NCBI GenBank assembly: GCA_000310025.1
Contig: FN649727.1
Span: 3,273,461-3,337,460, forward strand
DNA: 64,000 nt
Direction: 5' to 3'
Origin: Ectocarpus siliculosus
Taxonomy: Eukaryota > Sar > Phaeophyceae > Ectocarpales > Ectocarpaceae
A program made the translations under genes and the position numbers. Below the pieces are notes generated by a model. That model was not told the origin of the DNA and did not search any database. It was given only the letters and a program-made list of their open reading frames with translations. Every line of letters starts with the position of its first letter. The stretch's first letter is position 1. Shown here in pieces: positions 26,396 to 39,243 of this stretch.

Positions 26396-27259
26396 ATAGG
26401 GGTGAGTCGTAGACCACATCGGGGATGGCATTGGTTGATTGGAAGGGCGTGGCCGCGCGTTTTCTGGAGGTGTCTTTGCCGTGCAAACCACTATGGAGTA
26501 GAAGGCACGCGGCCCTCGCTTCAGCGTTGGACTGTCTGCAGCTTCCCACGGCAGCGGATTGTACACATGTGCGCACGGTGTTTTGAGTGACTCATTTCAA
26601 AAAGGGGGAATGCTGACTATTTTGATACTTTTGAAGATGTTGACCGTTTGAAAAGAGGACACACGACTTGTAGCTCATCTCGTGATACTCCTGCGCACAT
26701 GGCTGATCGTGTTTGTCTACATGTAGTCCGTCGAGCCCGATCGCCGTCGGGTTCTAGCAGCGATGCTAGGTTCTGTTGGCCGGCCTCCTCCAGCCTCCAG
26801 ATGTACGACTGTACACAGATTTGCTAAATTTCTTTTTGGCTCTAGTGAGTTCGCTGGGCTCTTCGAGTCAAAAACACGTCAACAGTGTGAGATGTTGGAG
26901 CTTGGGAAACTTCACAGCTTGCAGCTGCCTGCTGCCTGCCTTTACTTTCATCCTGCGTCACCCCTTGCTGGCATTGTTCTTTCGTCAGCCCATTCCAGAG
27001 AGAGCACTTGTATTCTACAATAATATCCGGCACGACGGTTGGACATCAATGTTCAGGGGCATGCGAAAGCAACACACGCTATCGCCACCGAAGAAAACTA
27101 AATGACCGGAGAAACAATCGCAAAAATGGACCACACCACTCGCATGCAGCAAGCAACACACACCAACACAACCTCGGTACAATCAATGCAAAAGAGATCC
27201 CGACAACCGCAACCCATGACACGGGCTCAACAACCAACTCGGGGACTCCAAAAATCCGA
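26396..27259. other. Convergent intergenic region ALKBH6/UFD1
   Basis: The two genes point towards each other across 864 bp. No further gene or repeat is evident; the 3' untranslated regions of both genes must lie here. Confidence 0.5.
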
Positions 27260-30200
27260 TCAGAACTCATCGCTTCCCCAGCCCCCCTCCTCCTCCTCTT
27301 CGCTCTCGCTCTCGTAATCCCCCTCCTCTTCTTCTTCCTCTAGAGGTTCCCGCGATTTCTTCTTCGAAGACCCCTCATCCGGAGATTTCGCCTTCGCTCC
27401 TGGTTTCCGTCTCCCGGCCGGAGTATCGAGTGCCGCCTGGAAGTCTGTTGCCACATCCGAGTCCTATTAGCGTTAGGGCACACGCCCAAAGAAGAAGGGG
27501 TGGGGGGAGGGGTAGCTTGCTTTTGAGAGGTGCATACTAGAACGGCAGCAGGGAGGGGGGACTGGGGACACGAGGTTTCTCACGAAACATTGCCATAATT
27601 CTGTGCTGCCGGGGTGCTCTTCGTTCCAGACTTGACCAACACTTGAAAAAAAAAGAAGCGTAGACTACAGCAGTACCACGTGCTGCCGTGCGCCTGCCTC
27701 TGCCACTACCTAAACAGTATCGGTTGTGTGCACAACGCATCGTTTCGGCGGTATACATACACAACGACCCTTATGAAACTCCTGCCCATTCTCGAACCAC
27801 GAAAAAACCGTGGTATACTAACCCCCAAGTGTCACCTCAGGCCAGGACACAGGGTCCTCAAACGGGACAAGAAACAACGTGGCATTCTCTTCCTTCGGCC
27901 AGCGAACCCTCCGAGCCCCGGTCTTCATGCGCGCCACTCTCCGCGGCCTCCCATCGGCATGGGGGCACCACAAGTACGACCTCAACCCTCCGATACCGAC
28001 TACCAACACTACCAACCCCCCCCGCGATCCTATATACTTCAAATTAGCACATGAATCACTGCCGTACTCCGCCAAAGCTGCCGAAGCGTCCGATCACAGG
28101 GCACATTTCGCACCTGCACGCACACCGCCTCCTGGGACTTTCCATCGGCGTCGATGCACTCCAGCACGTTAAACTTGTACAGCGTCTTCCGGTACCGGAA
28201 CGCCACCGTCGTGCCTTTTTCGTGTTCGGTTTTGGCACCGCGGCGACGACGGGGTTAGGTAGGGAACGGCTATCTGCCCGCGTGTAAGAGGGCAACAGCG
28301 ACAGTATTGTTTTCCGGGACTGTCGAAACAAGCCTGTTGCTGCTGCTGTCACGAGACACGAACAAGACTTCGGGGAAAGAAAAGGCGGCTGGCGTTGTGA
28401 GCGAACAGGGATGAGTGCGGTTTGGGACGGACGGCGGCGGCTTTGGGCATGTTTTTGCAGCTGTGGTCGATGCACACGCAAGAAAATTTAACATGCTCTT
28501 TATGCAACAGCAGTACCCTCAGCTCCGTTAGGCCGTATAGTATCATGATGTGATGGCTTACAAGGCAACCGGGGCAGGCCCGTTCGGTTTCTTTGAGATG
28601 TAGCGAAGATCTCAAAGCGTGCTCGAGCTATCATGACAAGCACAGCCAAATACTTGTAACAGGGTGAGGGCGCGCCTTCAAAGACGCAAAGGGACCCCAA
28701 ACATCCACCCTTGGAACCCGCAGCGTGCGGCAGACAGCCTCGGCGGCGATACTTGGACCCATTCAAAAAGATATGCTCTAGTGTATATTACTGTGTGTAT
28801 GCGTCTGTGGCACCAAGAACTTACTAAGATCCCGCAACATTCGACGTCCTAGCTCGCGGGAGCGGGTCATGACAGGTTGCTGCCGTCGACACAGAAAAAC
28901 CTTTGGGTATGATTTTGCCATGGCATGCTGCGATCAAAGGAAGCCAGCCGAGAATCAGAAAAACGGAGCGAAAATGAACTACACTACAACTAATGTCCAC
29001 TACGAGGGCATTGCTGTAGTGTGGCGGGCGTGCATGCACGCACCAGCAACCGCAAGACAACAGCAGCAAATTCCGAGAGAGTGATGACTTAGGAGCCAGC
29101 GCACAGGCAAGACAAGCACGACCCCCCCCCGCGAGAGCTCTTACCGCGGGTGATAGCCGAGTAGTGGCGTAGCTCTGTCTCCATCACCGCCTGGTGGTTG
29201 GACATCTTGAGGAACGCGCTGGAGTGTGGCTGCAGCACGATCTTGCTGGCCTTGGTGAGGTCCTTATGCCGGTACAACACGATGTCCCTGTTTCCAAACG
29301 CGCGGCGGGCGGGCGGGCAGGCGGGGCGGGCGGGCGGGCGGGTAGGGTAAGCGGCGAGCGGAGGGCGTCGGTGTACGCGAGACAACAACGTTGATGCAAA
29401 AGCGCAAAGGGAAGAGAAGAAAAGCATTACAAATGGGCTCGGACACGAGAGAGTTTCTTTTTTTTCTGCGCCAAATTCATTGAGGAGAAGGGGGTTTCAA
29501 GGGGGGGGTCGGCAATCGCGGCTTTCATTTTCGAAGATCTGCGCTGTAGTACTGCTGTCACATCTGGGTGTTCATTCACATCTGGGAAGCTAACTTGCGC
29601 GACACCAGTGCCGCCACACAACAAGCAGAGGCATTGGTTGTCTGACTATCCGATCCACGGCACCGCGAGGGTCTGATGGAGAACACATCTAATAGTTTTC
29701 CCTCGCAGATAACCGTTTCTATCAGTTGAATGAAGAAAATAATACAACCCATGCGCCGGTGCGGGTGGCCACCATGTTCCCGGGGGAAACCTCGATCGAA
29801 TCGACGCCCATGGCAGCTGCTGCTTGCGTCAACGTGAGACAAGGCCTCTCCGCACATAGCGACTGACGTCCTTACACCTACTGTATTGTAGTAGTCTCAA
29901 CATGAGCCCAACATCTATTGATCAGTTTTGCTCCACGATGAAAACACCGTTTGCGCAAAAAGCTAGCCACACGTTCGTACTCGTGATGTACTGCCGCTAC
30001 ACAGATGCGAACAGCCAGGCGCGTGCTTCCCTACCTGCCTACCGGTGTCCTCTCTAGCTGCTTGGAGTCTGAAACTTCTTTCGTTAACTGATATTTATAT
30101 GCCGTTCTGTAAACCTTCATTATCGGAGAAACGGAAAGAAAGTGAACAAAGGCGACGGGCCACAAACCTGGGTCGCAAGCGCAGCGCCTTCATCATCCAG

Positions 30201-30975
30201 TCGGGCATGAACACGAACTGCTCCGGGGACCGCGCATCCAGGATGCTGCACGCGACGGCCGACAGCTGGGGCATCTCCGCCCTGCCCGTTAGCGCCTGCC
30301 ACACACAGGGATATAAAAGACAACGAAGGTAGACAGGTCAGAGTAAGGGGGCGCGTTCTTCTCTTTTTCAGGTATTCGTTTCAGTCAAGACAGAAATGCC
30401 AACCACACACTGGACACAGGGAACAGACTTGAGGTTGTCGCTGTTCAAAGCACACCGCAAAACAGGACGACGCTAGTGCCAGAAGGCGGAAAATGGTTGG
30501 TCCTAATTCCGCAAAAAAGCGCGTCTCTGCAAACACCTACAACATCGGAATATTTACGCCATGTTTCGATACTGCTGTGACCTTCAAGACCTCCCGACTA
30601 AGCACACGCGTGCGGGTATCTTGGGAGAGAAATCCAACGCGTCTCCTCGGGACTCCGACATCCGTAGGTGTTTCCGAAACGGAAAACCGCTACGGGTGAT
30701 CCATCCATCGATCGGCAACAGAAACGCACCGCTCTCGGAGGCGCCGGTACGTCGACCGGTTCGAATTTCCCGGGCCCCTTCCGCCGGACGAGCTTGAGCT
30801 CGAACTGCCACGGGATCTCTGCCTGCTTGCGCATCAGCTCCGACAGGATAGACGCCGGCATAGAGATCTTGTCCCCCTCCTGCGCAAACCCCGGCCGGGG
30901 GCAAACCGGCGCCGTCGTACAGCAGTAACCGTCATCGAATATGTGTCGCGAAAGACAACAGCGGCAGTCAGTCAC
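27260..30975 (-). CDS. UFD1: UFD1-type ubiquitin fusion degradation protein
   Basis: Cofactor of the Cdc48/p97 ATPase with Npl4, acting in ubiquitin-dependent extraction, including ER-associated degradation. Exons on the minus strand: 30751-30975, 30168-30295, 29145-29287, 28114-28214 and 27260-27463, joining in phase to 266 codons. Landmarks in order: GDKISMPASILSEL (family GGKIIMPPSAL), FVFMPDWMMKALRLRPR (family YLPHWMMQNL), FLKMSNHQAVMETELRHYSA, GTTVAFRYRKTLYKFNVLE and DSDVATDFQAAL. The C-terminal tail is short and strongly acidic (EPLEEEEEEGDYES) and ends GGWGSDEF, unlike the longer animal tail. The first listed exon lacks a start codon, so at least one upstream exon exists; candidates are at 31971-32093 and 32376-32513. 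No signal peptide is seen in the part found. Confidence 0.83.
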
Positions 30976-31640
30976 CTGTTTACGACGAGGTATCGTCGAG
31001 ATTCTTTCTTGGCCCTCTTATTGCCGGCTGTCTTTGTGGTGCCTGCGTCTATACCCCGAACGCTTCGTCGGCGTTATAACGATGGGAGGTAATCCGGATG
31101 GGGTGTAGTCCGGATGGGACGTAACCCATAGTACCACTTTGCTATCAACCATGAAGGCCAACAAAATACATAGTGAAGCAGTAAGTAAATAGTATCGACA
31201 AAATAAATCCTTTGGTGGAAGCGGCGTCAAAACCATCTACACCACTTCTACAGTATGGGCTGTGCACGGTGGGAGCAGAGCGATGCAACCTACGCCACCA
31301 ATACAAGAATGGCCGTCCAAGTTGCGATGCGCCAGTTCCAAAATGGCGAGGGTAGGATGACAACGACGAAGCCTGGTGCGGCCAGTCGATCACAGAGGAA
31401 TTCGCGTCATGTCCGACAAAGAAGAGATGCGGGTTTCTTTCTCTGCTCGGTAACGTGTCGGTGTAAGAGAGGACTGCCCAGCCCCCCAGAAAAAACGGAA
31501 GATAAGGCGATAGGCGCTCCTCGAGACTCGCACACACATGCTACCGCCGCAGCCACATTCTGTTTTCGCGCTTCTGTCCCCCGTGTACACGACAGCCAGC
31601 TCCGGGCAGTCGACCAACCACGCCATCGTTGTTCGACATA

Positions 31641-31857
31641 CCGTATATGACACAAGATAACACACCCCCTTGGCCGATTTTCAAAGCTCGATTTCTCAAC
31701 AGCAGGAAGAGTCACAGCGCCGAAAACGGCGGCGTTGGAACCGTCTCGTCGAGAGCTGTTCGAAAACGTATTGTTTCATTTATGCATCCTCTTCGTCGTG
31801 GAGTAATCGAGCTTTGAAAATCGGTCCAGGGGGTGTGTTATCTTGTGTCATATACGG
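31641..31857. mobile_element. 217 bp MITE with TA duplication
   Basis: Perfect terminal inverted repeat starting CCGTATATGACACAAGATAA and continuing through the C5 block. Both ends are flanked by TA (31639-31640 and 31858-31859). Same family as 24024-24216. It has no coding frame. Its intact ends suggest a younger copy than the one in ALKBH6. It lies between the UFD1 exon at 30975 and the candidate exon at 31971. Confidence 0.85.
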
Positions 31858-31970
31858 TATGCATATACCCCGCGTGTGCAGGGCTTCCTTTCTTCGACGC
31901 GACGAAGCGAATCAAACAAACAGGCTAACCAGGGTATGTCAAGTGAACCAAAACCAAAAACAAGTCGAAC

Positions 31971-32513
31971 CTGCAGGTGCTCGTGCGCGAAGTGGGTCAC
32001 TCCGGGGTCGAACTGGTCCGTCAGCGGCATCACCATCGCAAGACGCTCTAACCGCCGGTCAAACTTGTGCATCACGTTCAGGTCCTCAATCTCCTGCGAA
32101 AAGGGCGCGTCCCCCCCCGACACACACACACACCGTGATGCGTGTTGAGAACGGTATTCTTTTTGCACAGCACATATTCACGCTCCGTTCAACGGTACAC
32201 CAGAGACGGAAAATAATCCTTAACGTCAATAGCACGAACCCTCGGCGTGCTAACGCTGTCGAACGGCACTTTGTCTGAGGGTACCATTCACCCTCCCCGT
32301 CCCTCGCCGTGCGCATCATCACCGCATGCAACCACCCTCCACACCCAATGTAGACACGCCATGGGTGCTACAAACCCCAGTGCGTCTCGCCTGCTCAAGC
32401 TGGGCCAAGGCCACCGCCCTCGGAAGTCCCTCTTCGAGGGTCTTGAGCGGCGACGGGCCGGCCATCCCTGCCGCCGATTTGCCGAGCTGAGCCGCGGTAA
32501 TGCCGCCCGCGCC
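31971..32513 (-). CDS. Candidate 5' exons of UFD1 or a separate small gene
   Basis: Two open minus-strand blocks with plausible splice sites and phase 0 at both edges: 32376-32513 (KTLEEGLPRAVALAQLEQAR) and 31971-32093 (EIEDLNVMHKFDRRLERLAM ... THFAHEHLQ). Joined, they remain open, and they also join in phase 0 to the first UFD1 exon at 30975. An internal ATG at about 32,480 could be the start. I do not recognise the sequence, and the usual UFD1 N-terminus is shorter. They may therefore be an extended UFD1 N-terminus or the end of another gene. Confidence 0.45.
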
Positions 32514-34345
32514 CTGCGCAACACGTTGAAAGTACGAGGTTGATTGATTCACATGGAGACAGGCTGATGCTTCTTTGTGTTGGGGGGGAATGTGGAAACC
32601 AGGATATAGGTATCTTCCTAGTGGTAGTGACGTAGGAATCCCAAACCTTACGAACGATGTTCTCGGGATCTGAAAATGTTTACAAAGTAAATATCCTCCG
32701 CCTGCTGTGACCAGCCAGAGGATGAAAGCGTGCCCGTGAGGCTCACTCTCACTTTCGACCTACAGCACAGCCGACCAAAGTCGGCCACGCATGGCAATTC
32801 CTCGCCACATTGAAATAAGAGCGAAATACCTTCGCTGGTGAACGGCTATTCACTACTGTTCACCCTTCAGAGACCCTTACTCGGAGGAAGGGTTTCTCAG
32901 GAAGATGTAATTCAGTGCTGCACCGTATGTGAAAGCTCTAGCGTGCTCTGGCTTCCGGCAAACGATCTCGTCCGTCGATGGGCGCGACCGGCTTGCTTGC
33001 TCGATTGTTCGTTCCGCCATGCAGCCAGGTCTGCCCGGGATTATCCACTAGTGTATCCTACATGTGTGCTCGTCTTTCAGGGCTAGCACGGTAAGAGTGC
33101 GGTGATTGTCTGCCGCCGTCAAGTAATGCAGCACAGTACTCGTGTTGTCGGGGAGCGGTCGCGTATTCCGTCCATAGGGGGTGGATACTGATGCCACTAC
33201 CAAAGCAGCTCACAGCTGTTGCATGAGACATACGTCGAAGTTCTGTACGCCTGCACGACAGCGATGGAGAAGGTCGTTGCGCCTGCAGCCATCATGCATG
33301 TCCGTGCGTGAACGGGTCCGCCGTGAACACAGGCAGCACATGAACGGGATTCCCACTTATCCGGACTACATAATCTCCTCGCTGCCCCCCTTTTCGCCCT
33401 GCTTTCATGTACACTTGAAGGAACCGGGGTTCACTGCTGCTGCTGCTGCTGCTGCTGTTGTCAACTTTTAACAATTCGCCGAAGAGAAAGTTGTCGATAA
33501 TGAGCTGCTATCACGACACGAATGCAAAACCGACTTCGTCGGCGTAGACAACCATCGTCTGAGACGTTAGGAGTTGACAAAGATAGCTTTCGTGCTTCGC
33601 CTTCTCCAGCAATCCAGGCATACACTTGTCAGTAGCAGTACACAGGAACGTGAGGATATCGACCCAGGGCGTGAAAAAGGTATCAATCGATCAAGAAGAT
33701 AAAACGTTAAGTTCTCCCTTAGATCTTGCTGCCGGCAGGTGAACCAGCGTGTGTGTACGTCTGTATCGGGCACTACAGGACGCAGCATGATCATGTCGTG
33801 CAAGCTCGACCAGCAGAAACTTATACCTCACCTTTCCAGCTGCAGGATCAGCCAAAAGAACCGCGACTGCCGTTAACGATGCCGCTACATTCGCCATCAC
33901 CATACCGCGCCACAGCCCGTGAGGTCGAAGCCTCCGCCGCTGATGCTGTCGCTGCTGACTGCTCCGCCTGCCGCACGCTCCCCTACGGCAAGTTGCCATG
34001 TGTCAAGCGGCTGCGGCTGCTGCAGGTTATTATCGTTGCAAGCCGTTTATTCCTTTCACTGATAGAGTCGCCTAACTCGACAATAGCAGCAGCACGATGT
34101 GCACGGCTCTCCTCTCCGCCGTGCTCTCTCTCTCTCTCCCTCTCTCCTCTGGCCTACTTGGTGTGGAGTGAGGAGCCCTACAGCAGTAGTCCTTCCTCAC
34201 CAGGGGACATCTAAACCCCATCCCCTGGTTCGCGAGAAACAACGTTATGGTTCACTCCTGTCAGCGGAGCGCGTGTTGACCACACCGCACCCGGCACCCT
34301 CCGTACCTCGTATCACAAAACTGCTGCGCCAACATCAACACAACC
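32514..34345. other. Divergent intergenic region upstream of UFD1 and UTP11
   Basis: No supportable gene in 1.8 kb. It contains a (CTG)n run at about 33438-33457 and must hold the UTP11 promoter and probably that of UFD1. Short open frames on both strands have no family resemblance. Confidence 0.5.
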
Positions 34346-37300
34346 ATGTCATCTCTTCGCAATGCCGTCAAGCGCGTGGAGCACAAAGAGCGGGCTCAGC
34401 CAGCCTCGCGGAGAAAACTCGGGTTGCTGGAGAAACACAAGGACTATGGTGAGAGAGAGAGCTCAGCAATCTGGGCGAAGACCCACCAGTAAAGCAGGGC
34501 ATAAGAGTGTGCCTCAATGCTGCAGCTGCTGCAATAACCAGCCGAATCGTTGAATGGGCACACTCCTCTCGCCAGGCACTTGCGCGAAACGGACGCTGTT
34601 GTCAAAGTGGTGTATTGTGTATTACGATTCGATTCAGACGCATGTTTCCCGCGCAAGTCCGAAGGACACAAGGCCGGCGGTCCGGCGGTCTGGTTTGTAG
34701 TTGCACCGCATTGCTACCCACCAGCGGCCAGCGGCCCTCGTCTCCACAAGCACTCATCGTGTACCATTGTAACTTACGGAGTACAACATGTTGGTGTCAT
34801 TTGGCTTATGCTTGCGCCATGCGCTCAGCTCCTATATTTCTGAACCCTGACGGCAGAGCTACTACTACTGCTGCAGTGTCGACAATTGTGTACACCTGGA
34901 CTGAACCCATGACCGACCGAGGTCGGCATTGCACCGGTGCCTGTCGCTATAACTAGTCCTGACTTTGTTTTTCTCTCATAAAGCCGTGCCCCCTCCGTGT
35001 GCGTTAGCGCTTAAGAGATCGAGAGTCGTGTTTTTTTTCAAGTCTGGGCTAGCGTCAGGACTGCCGTCTTTCCTTCCAACCACAAGACAACGACGAAAGG
35101 ATATCTCGGTGACGAGGGCAACACGAGGATATCGCAACCTCCTCGTTCGCTGCGGACGATGATCACAACAACATCACAACAAACACCGCCGTCATGACAG
35201 TCGACTGCCTCGCCTGCCGCAAAGCACGCCCTTTCGCTTACCACCAACCATCTATCTCCGCCTGCCTTCCGTCCGTCCTCCTCAGTCCTCCGAGCTCGCA
35301 ACTATGGCAAGAAGCGGGATCGCATGCAGGCCCTCAAGCTCAAGGCGGCCATGAAGAACCCCGACGAGTTCTACTTCGCGATGCACCGAAAGAAGACCGA
35401 GGGGGGCGTTCACGTGCTCGACGGCGCCGAGACTCTGCCGCACGACGTTGTTCAGGTGCGCAGAGGTGGTTGGTGCAAGCGAATGCGAGGAGGCTTGGGA
35501 TGGGTGGGGGGTGGGAGAGGATTGTAGAAAGGGGCAACAGCGGGGGGTGAGGTGGGCTGGGTCGTGTAGCAGAGACGGACTCATCTGTATGTTGTGTGGC
35601 ATCGCAAAAAGGTCGGGGCAGACACCGAAACAATGTGAAAGGCCGCTGAGTTCTACTGTTTTTATGTGAAGACGCTCGTTTTTTCTCTTGTTCAGAATAC
35701 AGACGAGTCGTTTTCTTCCAGCTCTACCGCGTTCTGACCTCTCTCCCTGCCGTGTCGTTTCCTCCCTGTTTGCGACGATTTCCCCTCTGTTCCCCGTTTG
35801 TCGGTACTCCTAACGCACCCCTTTCTGCTCCCCGACAACAACACACGCATTAACAGCTGCTCAAGACACAGGACCTGGGGTACGTGTCGACGCACCGATC
35901 GGCCGACGAACGAAAAGCGGCAAAGCTCCGGGAGTCCCTGCACATGCTTGAGGCGGGGCCCCGCAACAAGCACACCATATTCTTTGACTCGGAGAAGGAG
36001 GCAAAAGAGTGAGTGCGAGACAGAGACAGAGACACAGACATAGAGAGGGAGTGAGAGAGAGTATGTGTGTGTGAGAGAGAGAGAGACCGAGAGAAGAGCC
36101 TGCGTGAAGGGGGATGAACGAACGCGTGTGCGATGACAGGGTTGCTTGCTGCGGGTGACCAGGCGAATGTGCCCCACCCCGTGATTGATTTACAGTCATA
36201 CCTTGTTCGTGTGGAAGCTTTTGATTGGTCATCGAAGAGTGTAAGACCTCCCCGTCTGATGTTCTCGACTCGTTGCTCTGGTTGTTGGGGGAGAATCCGA
36301 GCAAAGAAGAGTTTGTCACCTTTGTCCGTATCTTTGCTCTTTCATGTGTACTGCGAAAGGGTAAAACGTACGCGACCACGGTTTCGCTGCTCGGCTTTGT
36401 GGTTTTTCATCCTCCCGTCTGTCGATCTCGTCGTCAATCTCGCCCCACCGATGAAAAAAGGTTTGACGTTGCGAAGCACTTCGACACGGTGCCGGAGCTG
36501 GCGGACAGGGCGTTCAACCGGCCTCGAAAGGATACGCTCGAGAAGGCACAGGTGATAACTTGAAAATGAAGATTGGTCCACGACACTTTGAACAGCATGC
36601 CAACCACTATCAAAATCCTAGACCGAACGAGCTTTATCTTACAGCGCTTGTGCTCGTCTTACGGTAGCGAGGTACCTGGTAGTGTTGAGTGGAAGGGGTG
36701 CTATCTTGCGCGGGGATCTGGTGTTTAGTGTCTCGGAAGAACGAGAGGTTCAAATCATGTTTCCCCTGTCCTTGTTGTCTTGTCCGCTACGTGTCATCTT
36801 GTTGCCAGAAATTTCAGCGTTTTTCTCTTTCGATCTTTTTGACCTTGAGCGAACTCTCAAAAATATTTGCACGAGTCAAGGAAATTATTGTGGAGCTACA
36901 ATGCGCCGGTAGGCTCTCCCTCACGATTCTTGGAGATCACGTTCGTTTTTTGTGCGCATCTCTCTCACTTTGTCATGAGGATAAATAGTCCATCACACTC
37001 AGCCTGATCTATTTTTCTTGCGATTGCGTTCTCTCGTCATCCCTAGCTTGAGTTTCGTCTTCCCCGTGTCTCTTCGTAATCCATTTGGTCTTGCAGCACT
37101 AAGGTACAAGCCTCCCGATTTACCTCCCCCTCCCCCACCGCCTCGCCGTCCCTCCGTCTCCGTCTGTTGTGCTCTGCAGGTTACCGGAGCGACGAACAGG
37201 AGACAGCTCAAGAAAGTGCTGAAGAAGCGAGACGCGTCGTACAGCGAGCTCATGCAGCGGTTGGAAAGGGTGGGTGGCCGACTAAACCCTGCTGTCATCA

Positions 37301-37961
37301 ATCAATCACTAGAATTGCTCCGCCTCCGCATAACCGTTGAAGCTTGTGCGGCGCAGAGCGAGTGCTGTGCCCGCCACGGGTCGCGCGATGCACCGCTCCG
37401 CGCGAACCCTCTCGAGCTTGAGCGCGGCACCTTTCTTACTTGCCTACTACCGCACGCAGTTGTACTGTACGCAATTGCGCTGCTGTACGACCGTGTTTCT
37501 ACGTTATTGATAATTTTTTGTGGTCAGCCTACCTTCGTGATATGGTGAGCCGTTTCCCTAGGAGTGTAACAAGGTACAGACCTCCGGGGATACCCCTTGC
37601 CTCAAGGCGTAGCGTACGACCGCGGACCTCGTCGGTACGGCTAAATAGTGGAATGGGTGACGGGGGATCCGACTCGATTCTATTTCTACTATGTGCCCCC
37701 CCCCCCCCCCCCTATCGTGTGCGTGTCCGCGCGTCGACCCCTGTTCTTCGCAAATTCCTGATATACACATTTATTTATGCGTGTGCGTGTCACGCACACC
37801 TGCTGGCTTTGATTGCGCAGGCGGAGAAAATGAAAAAGGCAGAGGTGCACCTCGAGGCGCAGCGCAAGGTGATGAACTCGAAGGGCACGAAACGGAAGGT
37901 GCAGGAGGCCAAGGACGGCAGACCCGCGGTGTACCGGTGGAAGAAAGAACGATCAAGATAA
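34346..37961 (+). CDS. UTP11: UTP11, U3 snoRNP / small-subunit processome protein
   Basis: Nucleolar component of the SSU processome needed for 18S rRNA maturation. Six exons: 34346-34448, 35286-35455, 35857-36008, 36461-36551, 37180-37269 and 37821-37961, all in phase, giving 248 residues (human 253). Family landmarks in order: [20 protein letters not shown], then across the first intron [40 protein letters not shown], then [44 protein letters not shown], and finally the basic tail with YRWKKERSR. Every splice site is GT-AG. The protein is Lys/Arg-rich throughout, as expected for an rRNA-processing factor. This is the cleanest gene model in the window. Confidence 0.95.
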
Positions 37962-39243
37962 ACAACCCATCCACCAAAAAAAAAAGAAAAGACAGACAAC
38001 GGATGGTTTTGCAGTATGCTGGGGTGATGGAATTTTCCGACGTCGATGGAGGCGCGTCATGGGTGGGAGCAGCAGTGAGCGAGTGGATTGTGTGGGCGGG
38101 TGGGCAGGTGGCCGGTGGCTGCATCGCGCGGGTTCGGCTGGAGGCTTGAGGTGCGCGCGGTGTGTGCTTGTCGTCTCGAGCAACACGGAGCTGGCCGACT
38201 TGACACGAAGCTGGCCGTCTCTGTGAGGGTTGTGTTTGTCTCTGGGGATAGTTAGTGTAGTTGGAGTAATGTGCACCACCACGTTTCTCTCGGGTGCTTT
38301 GACTGCTGTGAAGGGCTGCGTCTGTGTACGTGACAGCACAAGCAGCATGTGGTCCACGCCCCACGAACGTAGTTTCTGAGGAGGGGGGGAGGGAGGGAGG
38401 GAGGGAGGGAACAACGATGTTTGGAGGCGTGCGGGAGACATGGTGGAGAGGGCGGGGCCCGGAAGGTGGGGGGTTGCTCTCTGTTGCAGCTTGCCGCTCG
38501 CTGTGTCGGTTTGGCAATGTACCTCACGTGCAGCAGATTGGTAGACTGACCCCGCCTGGTCAACATTTTTCAACGCAAACCGTGGAGCACCAAACCAATG
38601 TGTACCATTTCTGTGAGCTCTCACTGAGAGAACACATCATCAAAATAAAATAGAAAAAATTACGAGACCTTGCCAAGGCAGTTTCGTTTCTTTCTAACAG
38701 CGTTCGCTCGTTACATCTACGCGCGTGAACCATCGTCTGGGCGTGAGTAGTGCAGGCACGGGAATAGTAAACCTGCCATGGACAAGTCGCTGCTCTGACG
38801 AGATATGGCATCCAGCAGAGCGCACGCCTTGTACCACCACAACGCGTCCAAGTACCTGCTTCATTTCAGACGAGATCCCCTACCCTTTATCGCGCTACTT
38901 TCCGCGGTAATTCGATTAATTTAGCCACCTACAACCAACCGCACGACCCGTTCCCTCGTTAGAGGAAGGTTGATCCTTCCCTGTGCCGTGAGGGCACACA
39001 CCATCTTACTGTGTGGGGGATTCGTCGTCTAGTACGACAGAGCATACGCTCCTGGACGACGGTATTTCCGACACCAAGCACGCACAATGTAGCCTTTCAT
39101 CGCGTTCGCAAGTGCGGCTGCCCCTCACGCCAGCTACCACGCGCAGACCTTCTGGTGTTCGTTTCATATCAAGAAACAAACAAGCTCCTCTCGGTGCTAG
39201 CGCATCGTTTATTGACGCCACCAAATTACTGCTGTCATCTTGT
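37962..39243. other. Convergent intergenic region UTP11/PACRG
   Basis: UTP11 and PACRG end towards each other across 1.3 kb. A (GGGA)n tract lies at about 38384-38410. The large minus-strand open frame here (Pro/Ser/Thr-rich) has no conserved features and probably reflects base composition. Confidence 0.5.

Noticed and set aside
37771-38624. Large Pro/Ser/Thr-rich minus-strand open frames behind UTP11
   Set aside because: No conserved motif or splice partners; they overlap the UTP11 last exon in antisense and a (GGGA)n tract.
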